DNA of 64,000 nt from Kitasatospora acidiphila (GCF_006636205.1 NZ_VIGB01000003.1:7070501-7134500), one strand, 5' to 3'; shown: positions 15,908 through 25,022, counted from the stretch's first letter. The notes: generated from the sequence alone by a model not told the origin. Translations and numbers: made by a program.

Positions 15908-17311
15908 TCAGCCGGAGGGAGCCGCGCCGGCCCGCGGCGCCCGCCGTTCGCGGCGCGAGCCCCGGGAGGCCGCCGACCCGGCGGGCAGGCGGAGCAGGGC
16001 GGTCAGTCCGCCGCCCGGGGTGGGCTCCAGCGCGACCCGCCCCCCGTTGGCGGTGACCAGCCGGTGCACGATGGCCAGCCCCAGGCCGGTCCCGTTCGGG
16101 CGCCCGGCGTCGAAGCGGCGGAACGCGCGCTCCCGGGCGGCGCCGTCCATCCCGGGGCCGTTGTCCACGACGGACAGCAGCACCTCGCCCTGCTCCGGCT
16201 GCCGGCCGGTCTCGATCGCAACCAGCCCGCCGTCCGGCACGGCCTCCAGCGCGTTGGCGAGCAGGTTGTCCAGCACCTGTTCCAGGTCCCCGGCCGCCAA
16301 GTGCGCAGTAAGCCGGCCCGGGCCGCCCGCCGTGAGCCGCACACCGCGCTCCTCGGCCACCGGCTGCCAGGCGCCGATGCGGTCGGCGATGACCTCGTCG
16401 ACGGCGACCGGAGCCGGCCGGGGCACCGCGTTCTCCGCCCGGGCGACGGCGAGCAGGCCGTCCACCAACCGGGACAGCCGGGCCACCTCGTGCTGCGCCC
16501 GGGCGAGTTCCTGGGCGGTGGTGTCGTCCCCGGCATCGGCCGACAGCAGGTCCAGGCGCAGCCGCAGCGCGGTCAGCGGGGTGCGCAACTGGTGCGAGAC
16601 ATCGGCGATGACCGCGCGGTGGCCGTGCACCAGGTTCTCGGTGCGGGCGGCCATGGCGTTGAAGGTGGCGGCCAGGCGGCGCACCTCCGGCGGGCCCTGC
16701 GACACCGCCGCGCGGGCTTCCAGGTCTCCCTCGCCCAAGCGCCCGGCGGCCGTGTCGAGGTCGGCCAGCGGGCGCCCGACCCAGCGGGCCAGCCGGACGG
16801 CGACCAGCACGGACGCGCCGAGGGCACCCAACCCGCACAGGCCCAGCCAGCTCCAGATCGTGATCAGCCGGTCGTTCAGATCGTCGGTCGATCGGGAGAA
16901 CGCCAGCGCCCCGGCGGGCGGCACGCTGTCCCCGATGGGCACGGCGAGGGTCAGCCGGCCGTCCCGCGGCACGGACTGCTGCCGGCCGCCGCCCAGCGCC
17001 TGGGCGAGCACGCCCGGCGGCAGCACCGCCCGGCACGGCGTGGACAGCACCTCGACCCCGTGCGCATCGAACACCTGGGCGCACTCGCCGCGAGCGGCGG
17101 CGGCCGAGAGCTGCTCGGCGGCATCGGCGTCGGAGCGGTGGTCGGACAGGTGCTCCTCGGCCGCCGCGGCGATGGCGCGGGCCGTGGCCGCCGTCTGCCC
17201 CCGGAACGAGTCGCGCTCCCGGTCGCTCATCGAGATGCCGAGCGGCACCACGGCCAGCACCAGCAGCGCTGTCACCAGGGCCAGCACGCTCAGCGCGATG
17301 CGCCGGGTCAC
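15908..17311 (-). CDS. Sensor histidine kinase with HAMP domain
   Basis: 467 residues: N-terminal helix, sensor segment of about 120 residues with two cysteines, a second helix (LGLCGLGALGASVLVAV), HAMP (VRLARWVGRPLADL), HisKA with the phospho-histidine in ADVSHQLRTPLTALRLRL, and HATPase_c (NLLANALEAVPDGG; VVDNGPGMD; GTGLGLAIVHRLV). The start overlaps the response regulator stop by four bases (ATGA). Confidence 0.93.
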   Translation of the reverse strand: MTRRIALSVLALVTALLVLAVVPLGISMSDRERDSFRGQTAATARAIAAAAEEHLSDHRSDADAAEQLSAAAARGECAQVFDAHGVEVLSTPCRAVLPPGVLAQALGGGRQQSVPRDGRLTLAVPIGDSVPPAGALAFSRSTDDLNDRLITIWSWLGLCGLGALGASVLVAVRLARWVGRPLADLDTAAGRLGEGDLEARAAVSQGPPEVRRLAATFNAMAARTENLVHGHRAVIADVSHQLRTPLTALRLRLDLLSADAGDDTTAQELARAQHEVARLSRLVDGLLAVARAENAVPRPAPVAVDEVIADRIGAWQPVAEERGVRLTAGGPGRLTAHLAAGDLEQVLDNLLANALEAVPDGGLVAIETGRQPEQGEVLLSVVDNGPGMDGAARERAFRRFDAGRPNGTGLGLAIVHRLVTANGGRVALEPTPGGGLTALLRLPAGSAASRGSRRERRAPRAGAAPSG

Positions 17312-18102
17312 GGCGCGGAATCCCGAGCAGCGGCGGTGGCGGTAGCGGTGGCCGGAGCAGCGGCGGTAGCGGTGGCCGGGGCAGTAGCGGTGGCCGGGCC
17401 GCCGAGGGCGGCGGGATCGCCGAGCCGGAAGCCCCGGCCGTAGACCGTCTCGATCAGCCCGTCGACGGCCAGTTTGCGACGCAGCGCCGCCATGTGGACG
17501 TCCAGCACCTTGGTCGGTCCGTACCAGTGCGCGTCCCAGGCCCGCTCCAGGATCACCTGACGGGTCACGACCCGCCCCGGATCGACGGCCAGGCAGTGCA
17601 GGATGTCGAACTCCTTTGGCGTCAGCGCGACTTCCTGGCCGTGCACGCTGACCCGGCGGGTGCGCGGGTCCACCGTCAGCGGGCCGTGCACCAGCAGTTC
17701 GCTGCCGGTCGGACGGGTCCGCCGCAGCACCGCGCGCAGCCGGGCCAGCAGCTCCGCCAGCCCGAACGGCTTGACCAGGTAGTCGTCGGCGCCCTCGTCG
17801 AGTGCCGCGACCCGGTCGGCCTCCTCCCCGCGGGCGGTCACCACGATGATCGCGGCATCCGACTCCCGGCGCAGCCGGCGGCAGACCTCCACACCGTCCA
17901 GGTCGGGCAGCCCCAGGTCGAGCAGCACCACGTCGGGCACCGGTCGCGCCCTGAGCGCCTCGGCCCCCGTCCCGGCGTGCCGGACCGCGTACCCCTCCCG
18001 GCCGAGCCCCCGCCCGAGCAAGGCGGCGATGTCCTGGTCGTCCTCGACGACCAGGACGGACAGCGGTGCGCAGTGTGCCGCGGCTTCGGTGACCTGTGCC
18101 AT
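17308..18102 (-). CDS. Response regulator, OmpR/PhoB family
   Basis: 264 residues. Receiver with VVEDDQD, phospho-acceptor Asp in VVLLDLGLPDLDG and Lys in YLVKPFG; winged-helix domain (LTPKEFDILHCL ... VDVHMAALRRKL-like, YGRGFRLGDP). The last 30 residues are an Ala/Thr/Pro run encoded by a roughly 12-bp GC-rich repeat (17330-17400), absent from typical family members. Co-translated with the kinase. Confidence 0.93.
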   Translation of the reverse strand: MAQVTEAAAHCAPLSVLVVEDDQDIAALLGRGLGREGYAVRHAGTGAEALRARPVPDVVLLDLGLPDLDGVEVCRRLRRESDAAIIVVTARGEEADRVAALDEGADDYLVKPFGLAELLARLRAVLRRTRPTGSELLVHGPLTVDPRTRRVSVHGQEVALTPKEFDILHCLAVDPGRVVTRQVILERAWDAHWYGPTKVLDVHMAALRRKLAVDGLIETVYGRGFRLGDPAALGGPATATAPATATAAAPATATATAAARDSAP

Positions 18103-18207
18103 CGGGCCAGCGTAGAGCGCGCGACAGGGGCGGCCGGCGGGGGCTTCGGCGGGGCGGGCACCGGCATCGTGACGTCCCGGCCGGGCCCGTCCCGCCGTGG
18201 TGTTCCG

Positions 18208-19170
18208 TCAGCCGGCCCGCAGTGCCTGGATCAGCCAGGCGGCGGCACCTGCGGTGTCCGACGGCGCACCGTCGGCCGTCGGCCAGCCGTTGATGATGCC
18301 GAGCAGCTGCCAGTACCGCTCGTACCGCGAGTCGGTGGTCGCCTCCAGGGTGGCCAGCAGCCAGCGGCGGAACTCGGCGTCGCCGGTGCGGCCGACCAGT
18401 TCGGCGTACGCCCCGACCAACTCGTCCAGCACGGGCCGGGCGTCGGGTGAGTCGGGGGCGATGCCGGCTGCCACGGCGGCGGCGACCCGGTCGGTCAGCA
18501 GCGCCGCCATGCCCCGGGAGGCGTCGCCCGGCGGCGTACCCACCTCCGCTGCCGAGTGCGCCTGGGCGGTGGCGGCCCGCCGCAGGCCGGCCCGGAAGTC
18601 CTGGTCCTGCACCAGCTCGGCGAGCTCCACCCAGGCGTCGGTCTGCTGCTGGCTCGGGTCGGCGGGCAGTTCGGGCATCGCGCCCCGCAGCATCGGCAGG
18701 AAGTCGGGGGCCAGATCGAGGTCGCGGAAGGTGTCGTCGATGAAGTCGTTGATCAGGTTGCGTCGTTCGGCATCGGAGAGCCGGGCGAGCTTGTGCATGA
18801 GTGCGATCTCCTCGGGTGTGGTGGTGCCCCGCTCGGCCACCGTCCGCAGCACGGCCCGGTGCAGCTGCATCGCGCGGATCCGGGTGTCCAGGGCGGCCGC
18901 GTGTGCCTCGGCGACCTCGGCGAGGGTCAACTCGCTTGCCAGCACCTTGTGCACGGTGGCGAGGTCCACGTCGAGGTCGCGCAGCGTACGGACCAGGCCC
19001 AGGCGCAGCAGTGCGTCGGGACCGTAGAGCCGGTAGCCGGCGGGGGTTCGGTCGGCCGGCGGCACCAGCCCCTCGTCGGACCAGTACCGGATCGTCTTGA
19101 CCGTCAGTCCGGTCAGCCGGGCCAGTTCGCCGATGGTGAGGAGGGGGGTGTCGTCGGGCATGTCCACCAC
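18208..19170 (-). CDS. MerR family transcriptional regulator
   Basis: 320 residues. N-terminal MerR helix-turn-helix (LTIGELARLTGLTVKTIRYWSDEGLVPPADRTPAGYRLYG). The long C-terminal part is helical and resembles TipAS-type effector domains only in general terms. A GTG at 19170 with GGAG upstream or the ATG at 19161 could be the start. Confidence 0.85.
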   Translation of the reverse strand: MVDMPDDTPLLTIGELARLTGLTVKTIRYWSDEGLVPPADRTPAGYRLYGPDALLRLGLVRTLRDLDVDLATVHKVLASELTLAEVAEAHAAALDTRIRAMQLHRAVLRTVAERGTTTPEEIALMHKLARLSDAERRNLINDFIDDTFRDLDLAPDFLPMLRGAMPELPADPSQQQTDAWVELAELVQDQDFRAGLRRAATAQAHSAAEVGTPPGDASRGMAALLTDRVAAAVAAGIAPDSPDARPVLDELVGAYAELVGRTGDAEFRRWLLATLEATTDSRYERYWQLLGIINGWPTADGAPSDTAGAAAWLIQALRAG

Positions 19171-19251
19171 TGTCCGGTCTCCTGCCGCTGGAGGGTCAAA
19201 CCCGCTTTCCTGGCGGGGTCAACCCGCCTTCCCGGGGGCCTCGTGGGGCAG

Positions 19252-20043
19252 TCAGTCCCGCTTGCGTCGCTGGAGGACGATGAACCAGACCAGCCCGAAC
19301 AGCGCCAGGCCCGACGCCACGTAGAAGTTCAGCCGCAGACCGAGGAAGTACTGCGAGGGGTCGACGCGGATCGACTCCTCGAAGATGCGGAACGCCGAGT
19401 ACCCCATCACATAGAGGGCCATCAGGCTGCCCGGTTGGAGCCGCTTGCGGTTGCCGAGCCAGATCAGCAGCGCGGCCAGCGCCAGGTCCCAGATGAGCTC
19501 GTAGAGGAAGGTGGGGTGGAAGGTCGGGTCCTGGAGGTAGCCGGGGGGCCGGTAACCGGGGTCGATCTTCAGGGCCCAGGGGAGGTTGGTGGGGCCGCCG
19601 AAGAGCTCCTGGTTGAAGTAGTTGCCGATCCGGCCGATGGCCTGGGCGATCAGCAGGCACGGCGCCAGCGCGTCCATCATGCCGGGCACACTGGCGCCGG
19701 CCCGGCGCACCCGCCAGATGCCGACGGCGGTGGCCAGCGCGACCCCGCCCCAGATGCCGAGCCCGCCCTCCCAGACGGCGAACGGGCCCCACCAGTGCGG
19801 CGGAATGTACTTGGGCGTGGTCAGGTCGAAGTAGAGCCGGCCGCCGATGATTCCGGCCGGCACGCACCACAGGGCGACGTCGTCCACCAGCGCCGGGTCG
19901 CCGCCCGCCACCCGCCAGCGGTGCCGGCCGAGGGCCACGGCGAGGCCGATGCCCACGATGTAGCTCAGGGCGTAGAAGTGGATGAAGAGCGGCCCGAGAT
20001 GGAACCCGTTGGTGGGCGGGGACGGGATGGCGGCAAGCAGCAT
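19252..20043 (-). CDS. lgt: Prolipoprotein diacylglyceryl transferase
   Basis: Transfers diacylglycerol from phosphatidylglycerol to the lipobox cysteine of prelipoproteins at the membrane. 263 residues with about seven helices and the Lgt signature RIGNYFNQELFG; also GGRLYFDL and HPTFLYELIWD. The ATG at 20043 (MLLAAIPSP) is chosen because it matches the usual Lgt N-terminus, although an in-frame ATG exists at 20097. There are no trp genes beside it, whereas I recall the main Streptomyces lgt lying next to trpA, so this may be a second copy. Confidence 0.9.
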   Translation of the reverse strand: MLLAAIPSPPTNGFHLGPLFIHFYALSYIVGIGLAVALGRHRWRVAGGDPALVDDVALWCVPAGIIGGRLYFDLTTPKYIPPHWWGPFAVWEGGLGIWGGVALATAVGIWRVRRAGASVPGMMDALAPCLLIAQAIGRIGNYFNQELFGGPTNLPWALKIDPGYRPPGYLQDPTFHPTFLYELIWDLALAALLIWLGNRKRLQPGSLMALYVMGYSAFRIFEESIRVDPSQYFLGLRLNFYVASGLALFGLVWFIVLQRRKRD

Positions 20044-20128
20044 GTGGTCGAGGTTATCGGCGGCGCCTGGGGTGGCCGGCCCGCCCTCGGCCGTCATGGA
20101 CGGCGAGGGCGGGCCGGCCGGTGTGGCG

Positions 20129-20617
20129 TCAGGCCGGGAGCTGCGCCTCGATGGCCGCGACGACGGTGGCGTCCTCGGGCTCGGTGCGCGGGCGGAACCG
20201 GCCGACCACGTCGCCCTCGGCGGAGACCAGGAACTTCTCGAAGTTCCAGGTCACGTCACCGGCGTTGCCCTCGGCGTCGGCGAACCGGGTGAGCTCGACG
20301 TAGAGCGGGTGGCGCTGGTCGCCGTTGACGTCGGTCTTCTCCAGGAGCGGGAAGGTGACGCCGTAGGTGGTGGAGCAGAAGGTCTGGATCTCCTCGGCGC
20401 TGCCCGGCTCCTGGCCGGCGAACTGGTTGCACGGCACGCCGAGCACCGTGAGCCCGCGGCTGCCGTACTGCTCCTGCAGCCGCTCCAGGCCGGCGTACTG
20501 CGGGGTGAGGCCGCACTTGGAGGCGACGTTGACGATGAGCACGGCCTTGCCCTTGTAGGCGGCCAGCGAGGTGGGCTCGCCGGACAGGGTGCGCAGGGGG
20601 ATGTCGTAGAGGCTCAT
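20129..20617 (-). CDS. Glutathione peroxidase family protein (thiol peroxidase)
   Basis: Reduces peroxides; in bacteria lacking glutathione this cysteine form generally uses thioredoxin. 162 residues. The catalytic tetrad is visible: Cys in NVASKCGLTPQY (no selenocysteine), Gln in PCNQFAGQEPG, Trp and Asn in WNFEKFL. ATG at 20617 with GAAAGG upstream. Transcribed in the same direction as lgt and separated from it by 85 bases. Confidence 0.92.
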   Translation of the reverse strand: MSLYDIPLRTLSGEPTSLAAYKGKAVLIVNVASKCGLTPQYAGLERLQEQYGSRGLTVLGVPCNQFAGQEPGSAEEIQTFCSTTYGVTFPLLEKTDVNGDQRHPLYVELTRFADAEGNAGDVTWNFEKFLVSAEGDVVGRFRPRTEPEDATVVAAIEAQLPA

Positions 20618-20713
20618 GGGAGGCCCTTTCGAGGCGGGACGCTGCTGGTGGGGCGGAACGCGTACCACGGTAGTCGCACGGTGTGACGCGGGGGAGGGCA
20701 GCCCGATGCGGGA

Positions 20714-21628
20714 TCAACTTCCCTGCCGGTGCTGCCGCGAGGCCTGCTCGCGGAGGGCTTCGACGAGCGTCGTCACATGGGGCCGGTCACTGCGGCCGAT
20801 CGCGGCGACACCGATGTGCCGGACCGGTCCCGGCGGCTTGACCGGGACGGTGCGAAGGCCGGGGATCTCGGGGCTGAGCGCGATGAAGGGGATCAGGGAG
20901 ACGCCCATGCCCGCGGCGACGAGCGAGCGGGCGAAGAAGTAGTCGGTGGTGGTCCCGCGCACGTCCGGAGCGAAGCCGGCGCGCTCGGCGTAGCGGCGCA
21001 GGTACGCCTCGGTCTTCAGGCAGCCGAGCACCCAGGGCTCGGCCGCCAGCTCGGCGAGGTCGAGCACATCGCTGCCGGCCAGCCGGTGCCCCCGGGGTAG
21101 GACGACGTGCAGGGGGTCTTCCAGGAGCGGGGTCCACTCCAGGCTGGAGTTGGGGCCCGGTCCGAGGGGCAGCGGACCGTCGAAGTGGTAGGCGAGCGCG
21201 ACGTCCACGGCGCCCTGGCGGACGAGCGGCAGGGCGTCCTCCGGCTCGCTCTCCCTGACGTGCAGCACGGCGCGGGGGTGGGCCGCCATCAGCCGGGTGA
21301 GGGCGCCGGGCAGCAGGAGCCGGCCGCCGCTGGTGAAGGTGGCGACGGTGAGCTGTACGCGGCCCGTGCTGAGCCGGTCGACCTGCTGCTTCGCGTGCTC
21401 GAGCTCGGCGGCGACGGATTCGGCGGCGCCGACCATGATCCGGCCGGCCTGGGTCAGGGTGACGCCGCGGGTGCTGCGGGCGACGACCTGGGCGCCGAGG
21501 CTGCGCTCCAGGGCGGCCACGTGCTGGGAGACGGCCGAGGGGGTGAGGCGCAGCGCGGCGGCCGCCTGGTTGAAGCTGCCGTGCTCCGCCACCGCCCGCA
21601 GGACGCGGAGCCGCTGCACATCGATCAA
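20714..21628 (-). CDS. LysR family transcriptional regulator
   Basis: 304 residues. N-terminal winged helix (QRLRVLRAVAEHGSFNQAAAALRLTPSAVSQHVAALE) and a periplasmic-binding-like effector domain. Divergent by 62 bases from an epimerase and aldo/keto reductase pair, the usual LysR arrangement, so those are its likely targets. Confidence 0.9.
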   Translation of the reverse strand: MIDVQRLRVLRAVAEHGSFNQAAAALRLTPSAVSQHVAALERSLGAQVVARSTRGVTLTQAGRIMVGAAESVAAELEHAKQQVDRLSTGRVQLTVATFTSGGRLLLPGALTRLMAAHPRAVLHVRESEPEDALPLVRQGAVDVALAYHFDGPLPLGPGPNSSLEWTPLLEDPLHVVLPRGHRLAGSDVLDLAELAAEPWVLGCLKTEAYLRRYAERAGFAPDVRGTTTDYFFARSLVAAGMGVSLIPFIALSPEIPGLRTVPVKPPGPVRHIGVAAIGRSDRPHVTTLVEALREQASRQHRQGS

Positions 21629-21649
21629 CAGTCTGCCTTAATACGTTTC

Positions 21650-21671
21650 CAGCAAGTCAGTACTTCTGCTG
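21650..21671. promoter_or_regulatory. Imperfect inverted repeat, LysR binding-site candidate
   Basis: CAGCAAGT and ACTT-CT-GCTG arms in the short divergent gap between the LysR gene and the epimerase gene. The region is AT-richer than its flanks (TTAATACGTTT nearby). Confidence 0.45.
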
Positions 21672-21690
21672 ATGACCATAGCTCTCCAGG

Positions 21691-22641
21691 ATGGGGGGCA
21701 TGCAAGCGATCTGCGTCATCGGCGGAAGCCGGTACTTTGGGAAGCTCCTGGTGAAGCGCCTTCAGGCGGCGGGCCACCAGGTCACTGTGATCAACCGCGG
21801 CTCCGCCCCGCCGCCCGCCGGAGTCGAGCACCTCGTCGTCGACCGCGATGACGAGGCCGCCCTGATGGCCGCGCTCGGCTCCCGCAGCTTCGACGTGGTC
21901 GTCGACCAGGTCTGCTACACCCCGGTGCAGGCCGCCATCGCCGCCCGTGCCTTCGCCGGCCGTACCCGGCGCTACGTCATGACGTCCACGATCGAGGTCT
22001 ACGACCCGGCGAGCGCCGCGCTGCCGGCGCTCCCGCCGGGCGCGCCGGTGCCGGAGGAGCTCGTGGATCCGGCCGACTGGCTGGTGGCCGCGGACCTTCC
22101 CTGGCACGACGAGGCGTACCTGGAGGCGCACTACGCCGAGGGCAAGCGCCAGGCGGAGGCCGTCCTCACCCGCGCCGGCGGCTTCGAGTTCGCCTCGGTG
22201 CGCAGCGCGCACGTGCTGGGAGGCGGCCCGCAGGAGTTCACCGGCCGACTCGCGCACTACGCCGAGCGCATCGCCCGGGGCGAGGAGATCGCCGTGCACG
22301 CGAAGGCGCTGCCCACGGTGTTCATCCACTACGAGGAGCTGGCGGAGCTGCTGCGGTGGGCGGCCACCGCCACCGACTTCACCGGTCCGCTCAACGCCTG
22401 CTCCCACGGCCCGCTCGACGTACACGGCCTCGCCGCGATCATCGCCGCGCAGGTCGGCCGGGCGCCCGTCGTCCGGACCGTCCAGGCGGGCGAGGAGGCG
22501 TCGCCGTTCTCCTTCGACCGCCACTACGCGATGAGCAACGCCCGCGCCACGGAGCTGGGCTTCTCGTTCTCCCGCACCACCGACTGGCTGCCCGGCGCCG
22601 TCGCCGAAGCCCTCACCGACGAACCGTCACCCAACGCCTGA
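21691..22641 (+). CDS. NAD-dependent epimerase/dehydratase family protein
   Basis: 316 residues of the extended short-chain dehydrogenase type. N-terminal dinucleotide motif IGGSRYFGKLLVKRL, then TSTIEVYD in place of the usual Ser active site, and a modified YAEGKRQAE holding the Tyr-x3-Lys pair. An ATG at 21691 or 21700 could be the start; the second has a better-placed G-rich ribosome site. Forms an operon with the aldo/keto reductase. Confidence 0.85.
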   Translation: MGGMQAICVIGGSRYFGKLLVKRLQAAGHQVTVINRGSAPPPAGVEHLVVDRDDEAALMAALGSRSFDVVVDQVCYTPVQAAIAARAFAGRTRRYVMTSTIEVYDPASAALPALPPGAPVPEELVDPADWLVAADLPWHDEAYLEAHYAEGKRQAEAVLTRAGGFEFASVRSAHVLGGGPQEFTGRLAHYAERIARGEEIAVHAKALPTVFIHYEELAELLRWAATATDFTGPLNACSHGPLDVHGLAAIIAAQVGRAPVVRTVQAGEEASPFSFDRHYAMSNARATELGFSFSRTTDWLPGAVAEALTDEPSPNA

Positions 22642-22655
22642 GGAACGGAGCGACC

Positions 22656-23540
22656 ATGCAGTACCGCACCATCGCGGACACCGTCGTCAGCGCCATCGGC
22701 CTGGGCGCGATGCCGCTGTCCATCGAGCACCGTCCGGACGAGACACGGGCCATCGCCACCGTCCACGCCGCCCTGGACGCGGGTGTCACGCTCATCGACA
22801 CCGCCGACAGCTACCACTGGCACGCCGGCGAGGTCGGCCACAACGAACTGCTGATCGCCCGCGCCCTGGCCCGCTACGGCGGCGACACCTCCGGCATCCT
22901 GGTCGCCACCAAGGGCGGCCGCGGTCGCCCCGGCGACGGCAGTTGGACCGTCACCGGCACCCCGGAACACCTCAAGCAAGCCGCCGAGGCCTCCGCCAAG
23001 CGCCTTGGCGTCGACGCGATCGGCCTCTACCAGCTGCACAAGCCGGACCCCGCCGTGCCCTGGGCGGAGTCCGTCGGCGCGCTGCGCGAGCTGCTCGACG
23101 CCGGCACGATCCGCGCTGCCGGGATCTCCAACGTCACCACCGCCCAGATCCGCGAGGCACACGCGATCCTGGGGGACGGACTCGCCTCCGTGCAGAACCA
23201 GTACTCGCCGGCCGTGCGCGACAGTGAGGCGGAGCTGCGGCTGAGCACCCGGCTGGGGCTGGCCTTCCTGCCCTGGAGCCCGCTGGGTGGCATCTCGCAC
23301 AGCTCCCTCGACGGCCCGTCCGGCCCCACCTCCGTCGGCACCGCGTTCCACCGCATCGCGGCCGACCACGGCGTCAGCCCGCAGCAGATCGCCTTGGCCT
23401 GGCTGCTCGCCCGCTCCCCGGCGGTGATCCCGGTACCGGGAGCCAGCCGTCCGGTCTCCATCACCGACTCGGCCAGGGCCGCGGAGCTCGAGCTGAGCGC
23501 GGAGGAGCTGGCGCGGCTTGAGGACGCCCTGCCGGGGTGA
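22656..23540 (+). CDS. Aldo/keto reductase
   Basis: 294-residue TIM-barrel NADPH oxidoreductase. Catalytic tetrad: Asp and Tyr in DTADSYHW, Lys in VATKGGRG, His in LYQLHKPD. The ATG at 22656 with GGAACGGAG upstream starts 14 bases after the epimerase stop. NADP contacts near the C-terminus (VIPVPGASRPVSI). Confidence 0.9.
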   Translation: MQYRTIADTVVSAIGLGAMPLSIEHRPDETRAIATVHAALDAGVTLIDTADSYHWHAGEVGHNELLIARALARYGGDTSGILVATKGGRGRPGDGSWTVTGTPEHLKQAAEASAKRLGVDAIGLYQLHKPDPAVPWAESVGALRELLDAGTIRAAGISNVTTAQIREAHAILGDGLASVQNQYSPAVRDSEAELRLSTRLGLAFLPWSPLGGISHSSLDGPSGPTSVGTAFHRIAADHGVSPQQIALAWLLARSPAVIPVPGASRPVSITDSARAAELELSAEELARLEDALPG

Positions 23541-23560
23541 GGTGCCGTACCGGTAGTGCC

Positions 23561-24139
23561 CTAACCCTGCGCGAAGACGGCCGCGATGACGACGACGGTG
23601 ATGACGAGCCCGAGAACGACCCCGAGCACTCCCGGGCTGACCCGATCGCGGAGCTGCTTCGGCGGCGGGGTGCGGGCTTCCTGCCCCGCGCTCAGCTCCC
23701 ACCAGTTGACGACCCGCTGGAAGTCCGTCTCGAAGTCGGGGTACGGGTAGAGGGCGTTGTGGGCGAGCCCGGGCAGGGAGCGGCGCCGCCCGTTCTGGAG
23801 GAAGATCCGAGGCGCATACGTCGTTCCGGACTGGCTGCCGGTCTCGCGCACGTCGATCCAGCGGATCTCGTCCCAGGAGTAGGTCTTGCCGGACCCGAAG
23901 CCCCAGCAGATGGTTATGCCGGCGGCTCCGACCGTGGTCCAACTCCGGGACGAGACGTAGACGCTGGCAACGACGAGCGCGACGGTGCCGCCGAGCACCC
24001 AGCAGGCGCCCGTCAGACCGAGCCGGGGAGCGACGAGGATTCCTTGGAGGGCGAACAGGACGCTCAATATCGCAGCGTTCCGCCAGGACGGTCGAAGGCG
24101 GTCTCTGCCTCGGAAGATCAGCTCGTTCACCGGCTGCAC
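23561..24139 (-). CDS. Membrane protein with PH-like domain
   Basis: 192 residues: two N-terminal helices (AAILSVLFALQGILV; ACWVLGGTVALVVASVYV), a beta-rich soluble part resembling bacterial PH domains (WTTVGAAGITICWG; YSWDEIRWIDVRE; APRIFLQNGRRRSLPG), and one C-terminal helix. GTG start at 24139 or 24130. Function unknown. Confidence 0.7.
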   Translation of the reverse strand: MQPVNELIFRGRDRLRPSWRNAAILSVLFALQGILVAPRLGLTGACWVLGGTVALVVASVYVSSRSWTTVGAAGITICWGFGSGKTYSWDEIRWIDVRETGSQSGTTYAPRIFLQNGRRRSLPGLAHNALYPYPDFETDFQRVVNWWELSAGQEARTPPPKQLRDRVSPGVLGVVLGLVITVVVIAAVFAQG

Positions 24140-24201
24140 ACTACGTCATCTCGGCTTGAGCAGATGGCCCGGCTGCCGCTGGCGGGCCGAGCCGCGCGGG
24201 T

Positions 24202-24639
24202 TCAGTCGGCGTCGAGCTGGTGGTCGGCCCAGACGTAGCTCTCGGGCAGCAAGTCGATGATGGGGACGGCACGGAGGCGGTCGGGTGCGCCGACGATGAC
24301 GTTGATGGTGGGGAAGTAGTCGAGCAGAACCTGACGGCAGCGGCCGCACGGTGGCACGACCCCGCGCTCGCGGTCGCCCACGGCGACGATGGTGTCCAAC
24401 TCGTAGGCGCCCTGGGCGGCTGCGGTGCCGATGACGACCAGCTCCGCGCAGGGGCCTCCGGTGAAGTGGTAGGCGTTCACCGCGGTGACGATCCGGCCGT
24501 CGCGGGTGCGGGCTGCGGCCGCCATGGTGTGGTTGTCACCCCGGCAGCGGGTGCGGGCGACCTGCGCCGCGGCGTCGATGAGCTCCTGGTCGACATGGGG
24601 GTCTGCGTGGTCATCTTCTTCTCGGCTTTCACTTTTCAC
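24202..24639 (-). CDS. Blasticidin-S-deaminase-like cytidine deaminase
   Basis: 145 residues. Zinc-dependent deaminase with Cys and catalytic Glu in GGPCAELVVIGTAAA and the two remaining ligands in PPCGRCRQVLLD. By memory, the stretches YHFTGGPCAELVV, SPCGRCRQVLLD and LLP-S-YVW are shared with fungal blasticidin S deaminase, closer than to ordinary cytidine deaminases. It would convert blasticidin S to the harmless deaminohydroxy form; true substrate unproven. GTG start, weak ribosome site. No nucleoside-antibiotic cluster is in the window. Confidence 0.82.
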   Translation of the reverse strand: MKSESREEDDHADPHVDQELIDAAAQVARTRCRGDNHTMAAAARTRDGRIVTAVNAYHFTGGPCAELVVIGTAAAQGAYELDTIVAVGDRERGVVPPCGRCRQVLLDYFPTINVIVGAPDRLRAVPIIDLLPESYVWADHQLDAD

Positions 24640-24773
24640 TGGGAGTCAGGCGACGTTGCCCCGGATGAGGAGGGTGCGCAAGCGATTATCGGAGCCGGCA
24701 GGCTGGACGGGATCTCGGACGCCTGCCACTGAAGGCGCCTGGAACTGAAGGTGCTTGGAGCGGGTGCCGGGCT

Positions 24774-24866
24774 CACCAGTCCTCGACGGCGGCGAGGATG
24801 CGGTCGTGCACCAGCGCCACATGCGGGTTGGCGGACTGCCCGGGACGGGTGACCAGGAAGGCCGTC
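24774..24866 (-). pseudogene. C-terminal remnant, possibly of a LysR regulator
   Basis: On the minus strand a short frame reads TTAFLVTRPGQSANPHVALV ... and stops at 24773. It looks like the tail of a LysR effector domain and has no start. It abuts the DJ-1 remnant on the other strand. Family assignment is weak. Confidence 0.25.
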
Positions 24867-24983
24867 GTCCAGGTCGGCGAGCCGTGGGTGCCGAACGTGG
24901 TCGTCGACGGCAATCTGGTGACCGGCCAGAACCCCTCCTCGTCGGCCCCGCTGGCTGCGGAGCTGCTGAAGAAGCTGGCCTGA
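24858..24983 (+). pseudogene. C-terminal remnant of a DJ-1/PfpI family protein
   Basis: The plus strand encodes WVPNVVVDGNLVTGQNPSSS then about a dozen residues to a stop. VVDGNLVTGQNPSS is the characteristic C-terminal strand-loop of class I glutamine-amidotransferase-like DJ-1/PfpI proteins. The N-terminal 150 or so residues, with the nucleophile cysteine, are missing upstream. Confidence 0.6.
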
Positions 24984-25022
24984 CCACCGATCACCTTCCG
25001 TACGCACGCATCGAGGTACACC

